Shown here piece after piece: positions 48,180-62,600 of a stretch of DNA of 64,000 nucleotides; within the stretch, counting starts at the first letter, position 1; every line of letters begins with the position of its first letter. Below the pieces are notes generated by a model. The model did not search any database and was not told where the DNA came from. It saw only the letters and a program-made list of their open reading frames with translations. The position numbers and the translations under genes were made by a program. Source of the DNA: Lagopus muta (Eukaryota > Chordata > Aves > Galliformes > Phasianidae); assembly GCF_023343835.1 (NCBI RefSeq), contig NC_064434.1:9343505-9407504 (forward strand), written 5' to 3'.

Positions 48180-48548
48180 GTGGGGTGCTCTGAAAATAGT
48201 GCCTCCTATTTATTTCCATGAAAACAGCAATGGATACAGAGAGCACAGTAACATGATTTGATAGAGCAGGTTCTCAGCTGTGAAACACTGTTTCTCAACA
48301 CAGTCACCACCCTTAGCTGGACATTTTCACCAGCCCTGAACAAGAGCCTTGGAGGAATTCAGTGACACACCTCTGCTTCAGTCCCCATTTTGTCAGACTG
48401 CCCCTCTGCTGCCATCTGTCACAGGGCAATAAGTGTAATGGGATATTGGTGGGAAGGTTGAATCTCTGCTGCCATACCAGCATCATCTGTCTCTGCTGTC
48501 ACAGGCCACCATAATAAAACAGGAGGTATTTCTTTTGGAGCAGGCCTT
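48180..48548. mobile_element. Non-autonomous mariner-type element (Galluhop/Mariner1_GG-like)
   Basis: The left end GGGGTGCTCTGAAAATAGTGCCTCC and the right end GGAGGTATTTCTTTTGGAGCAGG form imperfect terminal inverted repeats of about 30 bases. The left body (TTGATAGAGCAGGTTCTCAGC, CAACACAGTCACCACCCTTAG) resembles the chicken mariner family as I remember it. At about 370 bases it is far shorter than an autonomous copy and has no transposase frame. Confidence 0.75.
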
Positions 48549-48771
48549 GAGTACTTTCGTATATTTTTATTTCCTGCTTGTACAAGTCCAGGAAGTTCCT
48601 TTTTCCAACATGCATGGTTCCAGATTATAGACACTCCTGTTGACTAGAAGGACTATCAGGCAAGTGAATAACTGCGTATACACGTGCCATGTGTTATGGT
48701 CACCATATTCTTTTGTGACTTGCCTTTAGCAGATTGGAAAGTGCTTTTGTTGAATATTTCTTCTTTGCAGT

Positions 48772-49690
48772 ACCACAGAGTTGCTTGGGTTGGAAGGGAC
48801 CTTTAAGATCACCCAGTTCCAACCCCTGCTGTGGGCTCATTGCCCCTCACCAGCTCAGGCTGCCCGAGGCCCCCCCAACCTGGCCTTGAGCTCCTCCAGA
48901 ATGGGGCACCCACAGCTTCTCTGGGCAGCTGTGCCACCATCTCACCAACCTCTAAAAAAAAGATTCCTCCTAGTATTTCATCTCAGTCTCTCCTCTTTTG
49001 GGGACATCGCTCTTTGTCTTATCACTATTAGACCATGTGAAGAATTGCTCTCCCTCCTGTTGGTGAGCTTCCATCAGGTACAAGGTCTCAATGAGGTCTC
49101 CCCAGAACCTTCTCCAAACTGAACAAGCCAGCTCTCTCAACTTTGTAAGAGAGATGCTCCAGCCATATGTTCATCCTTGTGGCTCTCCTGGACCCACTCC
49201 AACAGCTCTGTATCCTTACTGTACTGGGGGTCCCAGGCATGGACAGAGTTCTTCTGGTGAAGCTTCACAGAGGCAGAGCAGAGGGTCAGTGGGACAATCC
49301 CATCCCTCTCCCTGCTGCTACCTCCTCTGTTGGTGCAGCCCAGGGTACTGTTGGCATTATGGGATGGAGGCACACACTGCTGGCTTGCATCAAGATTTTA
49401 GTTGTCCAGAAAACACAAGTTCTCTGCAGGACTTCTCTATACATATACTTGGGATTGCTCCAATTCAAGTACAACACCTTGCACTTGGCCTTGTCAGACC
49501 TCCTTATGTTCACGTGGGCTTGCTTTGCAAGCCTGTCCAGGTCCCTCTGAATGATGTATTCTCCTTCTGTTGTATCAACTGGACCACTCCACCACTCCAC
49601 TTGGATCCTCAGTGAACTTGCTGAGGGTGTCTTTGATCCCATTGCCTAGGTCATGGTAAGGGTGTTGAACAGCACTGATCGCTTTACTAC
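48772..49690 (-). mobile_element. CR1 LINE, ~0.9-kb copy with 3' UTR and ORF2 end
   Basis: Begins at the reverse tail (CACAGAGTTGCTTGGGTTGGAAGGGACC), continues through AGGTCTCCCCAGAACCTTCTC, AGCCCAGGGTACTGTTGGCATT and CACCTTGCACTTGGCCTTGTC, and ends near GTGTTGAACAGCACTGATC. Frames over ORF2 are broken. Confidence 0.9.
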
Positions 49691-51679
49691 ATGAGACAGA
49701 ACTGCTGCTTTGTAGCCTTCTGTGTTTTTTCACTCTGCTGCTCTCATCAGTTCTGAAACTTGCACTCTGAGGAGCACTGTGAGCCAGTGGTGGCTGACAA
49801 ATTTGTTTTTGATAGAGCATCTGACAATGTTAATGATAACGTAGAATAAAACTTAGATCTCAGAGTATTTGTTCAGAAACCCGAAATAGATTAAATAATG
49901 AATTTGCCTGCAAAAATTTGTTTTTAAGGATGCTAATGCAGTGAAAATTTTTAAGGATGTGCTGGAAGAAAATAGTGTTCTTTTTAGATTTGAACTGTGG
50001 GATCACAGTAAAACTTCAAAATTGTTTGTCTTAAGCGTCTTTAGCATGTGTTGTTTACTTGGACTGCTTCTTTCAGCTGTCCTGTAATTCGTTTTGGAGC
50101 ACTTAATTAGTCCTGCAGTTCAATATTGACGTTGCTGTTGCTCAAAAAGTGTTACTGGTTTTCAAGTAGATATTCATAGCACAGAAATGTGAACTTCTGT
50201 TGGGCAGCTTGGTAGTAAGTGAGCTTCTGGGTGTTCGGTGTCTCAGAGGTGTGGGAAGATGCATCCAGCCAAAGGTTGCTTTAAGCAGACGAGCACCACG
50301 TGTTCTTAAAATGCAGGTTGTAATTAACTTATATGCAGTGTTCCCTTACTGACTGCATTGGTTGTGTATTCGGCTGCTGCACAGCTTTTGGTATCCGGAC
50401 ACATGACTGGCTGGTCTCTGAATAGGGAAAGTAGGAAATTTAGCAAAATGTTCTGGATTAGAAAACATGTACAGCTCTGAACTGCAGTATGTGATAATAA
50501 AGGCCATTAGATTTGCAGTTTAGGCTCCTTGCATCCTTTTCCCTTATTCTTCGTTATAAACCTCTACTAGACTTGTCTAAAGTTTTCATTTCTAGTAAAA
50601 TATTTTTCTGTATTAATTTCAAGCCTACTGCCCCTCTGAAATGTTAAATGAACTTTCTGTGTCTGTAGTCAAGTGTCTGCCCAAGATGACTGGGCTGTGC
50701 TGAACCCACCTGGAGGGCTGGCAGAACTGTGGCACGCTGTGTTTCAAAGTACAGCCGTTGCTGTGTTCTTAAACTAGTTCAATTTGTTAGTGATGGGAAG
50801 GCCACCATAAGGATGTATTACACATGAGATGATAAAAGCTGCAGAAGAGCCACCACCTGGAGGAAGCTGCTGGAAAGGCGTTTTGCATTGAACTTATTGA
50901 GGAGGACACAGAGGCTGTAGCATTTGCAGAGCAGCTAGCGGCTTCTGTTTTTTTCAGTGCCAGCTTTGTCAGTCAGCCAGCAGACAGTGTGCTGTGCCCC
51001 TGGCCTGCTGCTGTACCTGCAGCTGCACAGTGCCGCCCTCCCCTTGTCGTGGTGTTCGGGTGTTTGCTTGGGAAGGGAGAGGTGATCTTTGCTTGCATTA
51101 ACTTGAAAAATGCTGCACTGGCAGCAGAAGTGTGGGCTGTTGGAGCAGGTACCTCTCCCTACACGGAGATTCAGGTGCCTGGATTCCAGAAGTGGCAATT
51201 ACTTAAAGCAGGAGCTCTCTTGACCTTTTTACCTCTAGCATCAGCTCGGCTTACTGTTTGAAGCTTGTGGCTTTCAGGTCTGAGGGCTGTCTGGTGGATG
51301 CAGTGCAAGGCAGCAGAGGAACAGCAGAATGAGATACCTGCTCTGGGAGTCCTGATACAGAGTAAAGAAAAACTTTTGTATAGGTGTTTAGATGTAAAAT
51401 ATGTTGTACGTGGAAGATAAAGGGAGTATTAAGTCTGTATTCCAAAAAAACAACACTGCTATTTTTGGTCTCTGTCAGAACCTCATGCTTAATACTGTGA
51501 TGAATAATGGACTAGTGTGTGCTGGTATGTTGTATCGAGTTTCTGTGGCAGGGGAAAGGGAGCTGTTGAAGAGTATCCCTGAACTTTTCCCCCTTTCACG
51601 ATGTAGCCTTGTGACAGCAGCACGTGAGAGCTGATATTCCTCCCAGTGCATGTGTTTGTGCATTACTGGAAATAGCACA
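49691..51679. other. PUM2 intron 1, no feature recognised
   Basis: No exon or repeat recognised. Frames at 50935-51261 overlap on both strands and have no family match. Confidence 0.4.
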
Positions 51680-51806
51680 GAGTCATAGAAGGGTTTGGGT
51701 TGGAAGGGACCTTTAAGATCATGTCGTTCCAGCCCTCTGCTGTAGGCATGGACACCTCCTGCTAGACCAGGTTGCTTGAAGCTCCATCCAGCCTGGCCTT
51801 GAAAAT
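51680..51806 (-). mobile_element. CR1 LINE 3' fragment
   Basis: AGTCATAGAAGGGTTTGGGTTGGAAGGGACCTTTAAGATCATGTCGTTCCAGCC to CATCCAGCCTGGCCTTGAAAA, reverse CR1. Confidence 0.88.
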
Positions 51807-53549
51807 GGAACCATAGTAGGAAGTGCTTATTTGCTTTCAGCTTCTGAAAACGAAGATTACATCTAGCAGCTGATTCCAAAAGCAAGTAGCTGGCAGATGG
51901 ACGGAGAGTAATGTTCAGAGTGATGGTGGGGAACAGGGCTGCCTGTGTAGTGGAGCATCGTGCTGGGATGTTGGCACCACAGGTATTTGCTTCTGTTGTA
52001 GGGATCAGGGTAAAGCCGAGGAAAGTAATTAAGGCTTCTGCAGCTAGTAGTGCTGCCTGTATTTTCTTCAGGCTGTAAGCTCATCTGTGAAGCCTGTATT
52101 CATGATCCAGGAGAGTGTTTTGTGGGCTGCTCTGTTTGATGGGAGACGAAATGGAGACCCTCTTTGCTGCAGCTGTAAGACTGTTATGTTTTTTGCTGCT
52201 GGTAGCAGTAGATAACACTAACTTACATTTCATGCTTGCAAGAAAGGAGAGAGTGAGCAAAATGAAAGTTCAACGTACTGAAATGTATTTATAAGAAAGA
52301 AGACTTCCAATTTCTTGAAGTTGACTTAAAAGCTGGGAGGAGAAGAGTTAGCTGTGCCATTTCCCTGCTTCCTGGATTGTCTTTTTGTGGAGATTTGGCA
52401 GTGTGCGTGCACATTTTTGAGGTTTGTTGTGTGTTGGAAAAGTATTTGCTATTGGGTCCTGTAAAACAAAAAAGACAACTTGGACAAATCCCAAATGTAC
52501 TCCTGAATTGCAGTTGGAACTGCAGTGCCTGATGTTCTGGGGAGTTGGTCGTGCTGAGGTACTCGGGTCTGTCAGCCGTCCGTACGGTAATTCTCCTTTC
52601 AGAAACTGGAATGCCCAAATTCAGAAGTACTTCAACACTTCAATTTCCAGTTTTTCTTTCTAAAATGTTCTTCTGCAGGTAATTTTCCCGTGCTCTTGCA
52701 CAAAAAATTGGATTAACCCCACTAAATGAGCTAAATGAAGTAAGAGTGTGTTTCACATAGATTTCAACCTGATTTTTAATTCACGTGTCCAGCTTTATTA
52801 AAGACACGCAACAATCTGATTGCGGTGTTCAAATGAATGAAATCAACCTTGGTTGACTTAAACAGCAGCATCTTGGAAAAAAGGTCACAAGGCTGATTTT
52901 TTTTTCATAATTTGCTGCGAAACTAAATTTACTCTCATTGAAACTGTTTTGAATTGGCTTCGTACCCATCTTAATTATGCATGCTGTGGGAAAGCAGGAT
53001 GCTTTTTGCAGCAGCCCCTGCTTTTATAGCGTAACTTCTGTATTCAAAGAAATGTTTCCTGGCAGAAGGTGAGAGAAATGGTGATGTTGCAGTCAGTAGC
53101 TAAGTTGTGATAGCAGCCCAGTACTGCTATGGGGGGCTTTTGTGACTTGTCCAGTGAGCTTTTCTTGGCCTGCTGCTATGTGTGCTCTGTGACACTGCGC
53201 CATCACTCGTCTGCTTCCTCAACTGTATGTTCAGTTCTTGCATCTCACTTTTTTTGTATTTACTGACAATAGGACATAGGTCATTGCTTCCATGATGAGT
53301 GGCCTCTATCTGGATATCCAAAGTAGATCATTTTTAATTTTTTTCATGGGATTTCTTGCTCGTTACCATATTAGAATGGTTCACTAACTTGGTAATTAAC
53401 AAATGTGTCCATGCCCCAAACTCATGTTTGACCTAGATTCATTAGCAATTTTCTTTATGCTCTCAATTGTTGAAAATATGGGATATTACAAATTCTGGAA
53501 AATATATTGGACTACGTAGCAGATCACTGTTTTGTTTTCCCTCCTACAG
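51807..53549. other. PUM2 intron 1, last part
   Basis: Ends in the pyrimidine-rich TTTTGTTTTCCCTCCTACAG acceptor. No other feature recognised. Confidence 0.5.
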
Positions 53550-53618
53550 GTTCGATCTGTGGATGAGATGAATCATGAGTTTCAAGCTCTTGCCCTAGAA
53601 TCTCGGGGAATGGGAGAG
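53550..53618 (+). CDS. PUM2: PUM2 exon 2 (start codon)
   Basis: Acceptor CTCCTACAG, 18 bases of 5' UTR, then ATG at 53568 and 17 codons to GMGE, donor GTAATT. The 18 bases before ATG are open in the same frame and read VRSVDE, as in the PUM1 coding sequence VRSMDEMNHEF. Confidence 0.92.
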
Positions 53619-56600
53619 GTAATTACTGAGGACTGAAAATCCAGTTGGAGTTGTGAAAGTTTTGATGCAGTTTAAGAGTTGTAAATGATACCAAGCTGAC
53701 TGAAGAGTTTCTTGTAAGAGCAAATCGATTTTTCAGGCCGCTGAGGATCTGAGTGTCTTGTGAGAACATGGGATGCTCGGTGACTGTGGTGTTACTGTAG
53801 TCTTGTCAGATGACTGATACTGTAGGGGAAGCAACCGTGTAATTTCGTTAAAATCTTGTGCAATTCTATGAAATGAGGCATGTTTTCATTGTCTAAACTA
53901 GTGAAACAGCTGCCACCCCTAACAAGCCAAGGATGCTAAGAACTGCTAAGGGTTTTGGCTCCGTGAAAGATATTGGCACAACTTAACAGAAATGTGATAA
54001 TTTATGATGCCTCTATTGGTAATTACTCCTTAAAATAACATTTTAATCAGGAGTAGAAGGACTGTTGTACAATTATAACGATGGGGAGGAGTTTTTTGAT
54101 TCATTCCCATTGTCAGTGTACTTCTGAAGATCTGGGCATCATAGACAGTGACTTTGGAAACTGTCTTTGAAAGACCTGAACTTTTAAAAGTAATCAACAT
54201 CCATTACTTGCCTTGGCAGCACATAATAATGAAATAAATTCACATTAAACAAAAATTTCAAATAATGATCTATTTCTTTGCTGGATGTTAATAAAGTTTT
54301 TGATAATGGAACTGCTGACAATATTTCTTCTTAATTTTTAAAAGGTAATTACAAGACTGCATGCTCAAGGGAAACTGTAACTCACTGACAGAAAACAAAT
54401 GTGTTCTGGTTGCTCAACACTTGTTGGCTGACAAGTTGCTATTTGTGTTTGATCTTTTTTACTTAAATGAAGCATTTAACGAATTCTGCAGAGCTGTGAA
54501 GACTTTTCTTTAAATAATGTTAATTTTTTTTTTTTTTTTTTTTTTTTGGAAGAGGAGTTCCATTGCAGTCATCTTGTATCAGGAATCTGATTGTCACTGT
54601 ATTGTGACCCTGATGAGCCTGTTACACCTTTCAGTAACGTCTTTCATAGAATCATAGAATGGCCCAGGTTGGAAGAGACCTCAAGGATCATGAAGCTCCA
54701 ACTCCCTGCCACATGCAGGGCCACCACCCTCCCCATTCAATACCAGACCAGGCTGCCCAGGGCCCCATCCAACCTGACCTTGAACACCTCCAGGGACGGG
54801 GCATCCACAACCTCTCTGGCAGCCTGTTCCAGCACCTCACCACTCATTAGTATAGAACTTCCCCCTGACATCCAACCTAACTCTTCCCTCTTTCAACTTA
54901 AAACCATTTCCCCTTGTCTTTCAAGTATCTTGATTTAGTTGCATGTTCAGATAGCTGCGTTGACATTGTAATTTTTGTGTTACTTAGTGTTTCACCGCAG
55001 TGCTGCACTGCATGGAACCTAATGCAAACTGTTTTGACCTTCTTTTTGGATATATTAATAGCCTTCCAAAATACTAGAGAAAACACCCTCACACATACCC
55101 GTGTAAACAGAATTGGTAGTTGTGCATTCTTAACTGCTTCCATCTGCCTACTTCAGAAGGTTTGAAGAGATCATTTCAAATGATGTGCTTCTAGCTATTG
55201 GGAAATAGACTTCTTCCTCAATTTTTCTTCTCTGTTAATTCTTTTTTTTCTGAACTGAAATTAATTTCTTGTCCATGTAATTCTTTTATCCTTCTTGGTT
55301 TGTTTTTTTCCCCCAGTGGGATTCAGCATTTCTTGACGTCAAGAGGCTGTTATGTCTTATTTCCCACATCATTGCTGAAATGAAGACTGCACATGAATCC
55401 TGATGCAAGTATTTTGGGAAGGATGCATACTGGAAATCTTTCTGTTAAAGTTTTTGTCTGAACTGAGCCTGCTGTGAGTCAGTAGCAGGACTGGGACTGC
55501 AGAACATGAGCCAGATGTGTTGTTCCACAGAGTCATCCTTGATCTCTTTCCATCTTGTAATTCTTTTGTAAAGAAGCGAACCAGAGCTCTGTTAGCAGGA
55601 GATCTGCTGTTCTTCAGGCATCTCTTTGAAAATATCACCTGCAGTTGTAGCTCTTAGATGGTTAAATGCAGATGCTGCTTCTGGCTCCAGCTTTCAACAG
55701 CAGTCATGGCTCTCAAGGTCAGGGTGATATTCTGAAGACATACTGGCACGTGTTGCTATTTCTCTTCTTCAGGCATCTGCTGTTTCCTATTTCAGGGCTG
55801 GCTTTCAGGGCTCCAGGACCCTTTGTTTGACCTCACACGGCCATATGCAAAATTAATTTTATTTAGAATGTAAAATAATTTTATTTGGTAACATCTGTTC
55901 TTAGAATCATGGATTCACAAGGTTGGAAAGGACCTACAAGGTCATGTAGTCCAACCATCCTCCCGTTACCATTGCTACCACATGCACCAAACCGTATCTC
56001 GTAGCTCCTCATCCAGACGCCTCTTGAGCACTGCCAGGGATGGCGACTCCACCACCTCCCTGGCAGCCATTCCAGTGCCTGACCACTCTCTGAGAGAAAA
56101 AGTCCTTCCTTATGTCTAAACCTCCTCTGATACAACTTGCAGCCATTTCCTTGGGTCCTGTTTGTTGCCTGGAAGAAGCCAAACCCCTCCTCATCACAAC
56201 CTCCCTTCAGGAAATGGTACAAGTGGGGAACGAATTGCATATTGGTTTTATTTTAGGGACAGAGTATCCATTTCTGGTCTCAAAACTTCATTTGGAGAAT
56301 TTGTAGTGAGCTACATAGTAATAACTTCTGATCTTGGGGAAAAAAAGTTGTTAAGACCCCATAATTGAGACTGTGTAGTTACTTATTAGAGCTGGTTAAG
56401 AGTGACCTTTAACATGATTGGTTATTATCTGTGCATAGAAAAGAGCTTTGTTCATCCAGCAGAGACATGAAAGGGAGCAAGGCTCATACTGAAGAAGACA
56501 CTTGAGCATACTGTTGGAAGAGCTTAGTTAGAAATACGGCACTTTTTCTTTTGAGTTAGAAATGGATGCATTTTTGTAAAGTGTCTTTTGAACTGCAGGT

Positions 56601-59600
56601 TACTAGATTAAATGTAGAAAGTGTTGAGCACAAGGCATGTTATCAGAGCAAGATGTTGTAGTTACTGCTGATTTTTTTCTTCTCTGTTGGAGAAGAACAC
56701 AGTTCTTGTGTTTGAAAAACACATTTTTTGAGTCTCCAATGAGGTAATTGACAGCTGCCACAGCTGCTTCTTTATATGGCAATCCAATAGCTAAAAAATC
56801 CCTTTGAATGGACATAGTATGTCAACCCATCAACACTCTCTCTCTAAAAAAAACAAACAAAAGCCTAAAAATCCAGGTCACTCCTCCACAGGAAGGCACA
56901 GATTATAATCTTTAAGAATGTCAGTTTCTCTAGATAGTTGAGGGACTTTTTGTTACGTAAAATTTAATCAAAAATGTCTCCATGAATCTGTTCAGCTTTC
57001 ACTGTAGCCTCCTGAGGTACAGGTGATGCATTATGTTTATTTGGAAGCTTTACTGTCAACCAGAAAACATAAGGCAACAAGAAGTTGAATGCATATGTTT
57101 GGAAGTTAAAAGCATTCAATTTAGAACAGAGAAAAACACATACATAAAATACAACAGAAAAGGAAGTACACAACCTTTTGCCTGTGGTCACTGTTGTGTC
57201 TTTTTATCAGTGAACAATTTCTTCCTGTAATAGGAACTCTGAAAATGAATTTTGAAATCAGAATTGCAGTGTGTTCTACTTCCGTCTGCTTATTGCTTTC
57301 CACTGCTTCATCTGAACATCTGTCTGATAGTGGAATTAAGAAAAAAAAAATAATATATATATATATATATATGTAAACTGTAATTGAAGGTAAGCATACT
57401 GGAAGCTACATGATGATTTGATGAGACCCAAGGTATTTTTGTTCTGACCTTCACTTCCGTGTTTCTCATCTCTCTCACCTCAGCTGGAAGTACCCTTGAA
57501 CTTCTGATGGACTGTACTTACTATGAGGTGTGGTTCTGTTTCCCTATAAAAGGCTCTGCAGATAACAGAAAAGGCTTTTTGTCTACCTCTGTACGACAGA
57601 GTGAAAAAGTAGTACTACTGCAGAATTGGTACTACGCAGAGCTGAGAAATATTAATAGATTTTCTCAGTTTATCTGTAATATATCATCTGTTGCTTTTTA
57701 GTTGAACTGTAGTTTTAAGATTCCATGAATCTTCTTCTAAATCCTCTGATGGCAGACTTCACCCAGTTCTTAAATTTGTGGTAAACTCAATATTCTGGTG
57801 CTCCCAGGGCATGTTTGTTTGACAGCTGCTGGTGGTTCTCCCACGTACTGAGAAAAAGCACCTGTGTCACTGCTGCAGTACTGCAGGCATAGAACTCTTC
57901 CATAGGTGGTTTTGTGAAGTATTGACTGTTGATCTTCTTCCATCCACCAGTTCTTCGGTGTTACTGAATTCTTTATGTAAGGAACACAGGGATTTCAGTA
58001 TCTAGTTTAGCTAAACATTTTTCTGGGGATCATTCTTGTAAACTAGGAGACATCAATCAGCAATCCCTGCGTTGTTCGAGAGGAGCTTCCTTCACCTCTC
58101 TTGGTTTTGTGGCCTGCTAATGGCAGTCTTACCCTCTTCTTTAAGCAGTTTTTACAAACTCTCTCAAAGCTACATTAATAAAAACCTAGGAAAAAAAATC
58201 TTGTTAGTAGCTTCATCAGGGCTCGTATTAAGCAGCTGTGATGTTGAATGATTTTTATCTGTCAGTTAAATAACAGGAGAGATTCTTGTTTGTGTGGTAC
58301 TTCTGTAGTTTTGCACTGTCTTCTGGTCTTGAAATTATTATCAAGATATTATTATATCTTGAAAGAAATTATTCTGTTACTGATTTGACCTGCAACTTTG
58401 CTTAGTAATGAATAGTAATAGTGATGAATAGAATCATACATCTATATTAAATGACTGGCACTTGAAACTTCAAATTTGATGGTCACCAGTTTATGATCAG
58501 GAGATCCATGTGGTCTAAAGGAGCGGACTTGTCACAGTGCAAGTCAGTTGCTTGTTGAAATCTGGAACATAACTCCTTTCTTTCTGTCTCTCACAGTGGT
58601 GCTGGTTAAAGGCCCAGCTTCTGAGCCAAAATGAGGAGACCATGCAAAGTTCCAGGTTTCTGAGAGGATTATTTGTTCAGCTTTTTATCATAACTGGTTA
58701 TGTGTTCTATATCTCTTCCTTGTACCTTCAGGATCAGCCTTGTTGCAGTCATTGGAGCAAATTCTTAATGCATCATCAGCTTCAGTAACAACTTCAGGTG
58801 TTTTAATTATTCAGACTACGTGTGCTTTCTCATGTGAAGCTGACTTGGGTATCTCTAAAACAAATTGCCCATCATCTTAGTTGTGTTGTTAATTTTTGCC
58901 TATTTGTAATCATTTTATTAAAAAGACAATTTTCTCACACAGCTTTTACCTGCCAAAAAGTTTTGGGAACCTGATGATTCAGCAAAAGATGGACAAAAAG
59001 GGATATTCCTTGGTGATGAGTGGAGAGAGACTGCATGGGGAACTCCTCGTAAGTGATAAACAGATACGTACTGAAAAATTGATTACTTGGTATGTGTTAT
59101 TTTAAAGTAAAGCAGTATACTGTTAGATATCCATGTAATGAATTGGGTTTTACTTTTGTTTTAATTGTGTATAGCCCTGGTGATTGTATGCTAATAACAC
59201 TTTTGGAAAGTGGGATTTTGAATTAATTTATTTTTCAGCTTCTTTGATACCTCACCTGTAATGAAATGCACAAATATTGCAAGTTGTATTCAGAAAGTAC
59301 AATTGTGATATTTTTGTTTGTTTCAACAGACCATTCTATGTCCCAGCCTATTATGGTACAGAGAAAGCCTGGACAGGGTTTTCATGGAAACAGTGAAGTA
59401 AATGCTGTATTGTCTCCACGATCAGAAAGTGGTGGCCTTGGAGTGAGCATGGTAGAATATGTGTTAAGTTCCTCTCCAGCTGATAAATTGGATTCCCGGT
59501 TTAGGAAAGGAGCTTTTGTAAGTAACACAGCGTGTTCAGCTTATGTAGTTACGTGCTATGGTCTTAGTGATTTACAGGGTTATTTTTTCTATGTGGTTTG

Positions 59601-62600
59601 TCCAGTTGTTTTTTTCCTCTTCTCTTTAGGAAGTGTGTATAGTTGCTATCTGCCTGTCTTCCTTGGTTGGAGGGGGCTAAGGAGGTCAGAGGGAAGTACT
59701 TTGGGAATCTTGACTAAACAGCTGCCTTAAAAACAGTGCTTTCCTAATGCCTTGAAGGAGAGGAGGGAGAAGGTCACAAATAATTGAAAATGCATATTGT
59801 TCTTTTTTTCCTAGGTCTTCCTGTTCTGTGTTTCACTAAGGGGGTTTGATGTACTGGATGTTTTAGCTGTATAAACTAAGTGTTATTGCTTCAACAGCAC
59901 CGCTATAGTTAAGGTTGAGTTAGCTCTTCCATTATAAATCCTGGCATTCCTTTTCACATATTGGCAGTTCTTAATTGCATGTGGTCAAAACTTGGTGACC
60001 AAGTTACCCACCAGATGCAATTGTATTGAAAACAAACTGTTTGTATTGTTTACGTGCGCTGTAGTGCAGAATTAGGTCACCTTGTGGTGCTCCTGTTGTG
60101 TTCTGTTCAATATTCAGAATCAAACAGATTCTTTTTCCTCAGGGCACTAGAGATGCTGAAACAGATGGACCTGAGAAAGGAGATCAGAAAGGCAAGGCTT
60201 CTCCATTTGAGGAGGACAAAAACAGAGATCTTAAACAAGGAGATGATGAGGATGTTACTAAAATAAATGGCAGAGGTTTGCCAAATGGAATGGATGCCGA
60301 TTGCAAAGATTTTAAGTAAGCTTTTAACTGTTTCTCGAGAAGGCGAACATGTCTCTTTAGGCATTATTACAGTTCTGGTTTGTGTGTCAGCTTCAAACAT
60401 TATCCAGCTGCAGATTGATTCTTGCTGCCTCACGTCCTTCCTTTCCCACTGTGCCACGTGTTTCTTGGGATGTCATTAGTGTGTGTGTCACTTCTCATGA
60501 GACAAATTCATTTTAATGAAGTATTTCTTCAAGCAAACGAGTACCTTCACAATGTGGTGAATTAAAGGGGGATGAAAGCTTTCACCCTTTTGATCACAAA
60601 GTCAATCCTTTTCTCTCTCTGCTTCCTTTTGATATCTCTAACTTTTGCACCTGACTGTTGTAGAGAGATAATCCTGCGGAATTACAACGTGCCTTGTGAT
60701 TTTGCTGGTCAGCACCTCAGCCTCACACAGTTATTTCTCCGCAAAAGTTTTTGTGGGAATTATGTACTTGGATGAGAGTTCACAGAGCTAAGTGTCCCAG
60801 TTCACTGCATGGAGTGGTGTTACCCTTTAATTCTTTTCCTAGGGAGAAAAAAATGGGACAAACTCAAGGTTTTTGAATGATACGTTCCTTTATGATAGCA
60901 CAGCCAGCCTGCTTTTTTAATAATGCTAAAATGCATTTCAAATTGGATGTTTTTAAAGGACTAATTTTTGTTTTCAGGTGACTAGTGCATTTATAATTGT
61001 CATAGAGAAGAATTGGCAGGATTAGAAAACTAGAGTACTGCTCATTAATTCGTATTAATGTGATGAACGTGACCTAATAGTTGGGCTTTCATTAGTTTAT
61101 AATTAAGCATGTATATTAAAATGCATGTTTGAATCTCGTATTTAAGTATTTTCTACCCCTTAAAAATGTAATTACCTAAGGCTAAGGAAGGATTCTTCAG
61201 ACCTATTTTTCAGGATCTGTTACTGAGAATAATATAATAGCACACATATTAGAGAGCTCAAACTAATTACCTCCTTTCGGATGCGTTCTGCAATATGTGA
61301 AATAAATGAAGTTACTTTCTATTATATATATATATATATTTTTTTTTGTCCTGCTTTCGCCAGGATCTATTTCAGTTTTGAAATAACAGTTTGCAAATCA
61401 TAGAATTGTAAACTCATAGAATGGCCTGGGTTGAAAAGGACCTCAGAGATCATCTGTTTTCAACCCCCCTGCTGTGGGCAGGGTCACCGACCCCTAGACC
61501 AGGCTGCCCAGTACAGAAGTAGCTTTTGTATTATTTAAAGTAGGAGATGATTAAAAACTAGAGCAAAGAAGCATCCAAAGCCAGAAAACCTCTCAAAAAA
61601 TAAGGCCATCTAATTGAAATGGCCCATAGGAAGTGATGCTATAAGGCTCTCTGAACAGAGGTTTATAATTGAAGTATTGACACAACTTTAACTATAGCAA
61701 CAGAACAGTACTGATGTAAGGAGCATCCTTTACTAAGTAAACATACGTAGTAAATCAAAACTTTGTCCTGTGCTCCTCCTTGTATTTTTATTGTACTTAG
61801 GACATTTTTTGGAACTAAAATATGTACTGAAATAACTGCTTCTTTTCTTTTTGTTCTTTGCTTTGTTGATACTGTACGTCCCTTGGGAAGCATAAGGAAT
61901 GTTAAACAGCTTCAAACTCGGTTTTATTCATTGAGCTAAATATAGTTGCAAGCTAGGATACGTAGATGTGCAGTACCTTATAGATAGATGATTGTTGTAG
62001 GTTGTTCCTTACATTCAAAAAATGCCCCATGTAACTCTGCTTTCACCTGAAGGATTTTGTCCTAAGAAAACGACCATAAAGTATTGCTGACTGAACTTAC
62101 TAAGTGATTTCTAGCTGTGCAGTCTGCAGGGTTGATACTAGCAAACATTTAAATTCTAGCAGGTTTCTTTGCCTTGGTAAGAGGGGATAGCTTTGGAGCC
62201 CTGAAGAGGAAGGAGAGCAGGTACTACAGAGGCTGTGCCTCTATCCTAGCATTAGTCTTCGGTCAGTGTACTCTTGGAATAGATACAGGTTGATCCTGCA
62301 AGATTGATTTTTGTGGTTGTGAACCCCATCTTCACAAGTAAAGTGATCTTAAATGTAATTTGCGTTTTTCTTGAAGAACCATAAATACATGTAATTATAG
62401 TGCTCTGCCAAGACAACTAATGCTGTTAAGGGATTACAGATTTCCTCACAGAACTCACTCCCAGTATTTCATTTTAGACTTTTGTCAGAAAAAAAATGCT
62501 AGTCTAAATTGTATGGCATGACACACAGCATAGGATGCAAGTCCAAATTAGGGTAGAGTCATAGAATCATAGAATATCCTGAGCTGGAAGACACCCACTA

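Noticed and set aside
54524-54547. Poly(T) as the tail of an antisense processed gene
   Set aside because: No retrocopy sequence is recognisable beside it on either side.
59266-59730. 154-codon frame over PUM2 exon 4
   Set aside because: It is exon 4 plus read-through into both flanking introns. The splice sites at 59329 and 59518 define the real exon.
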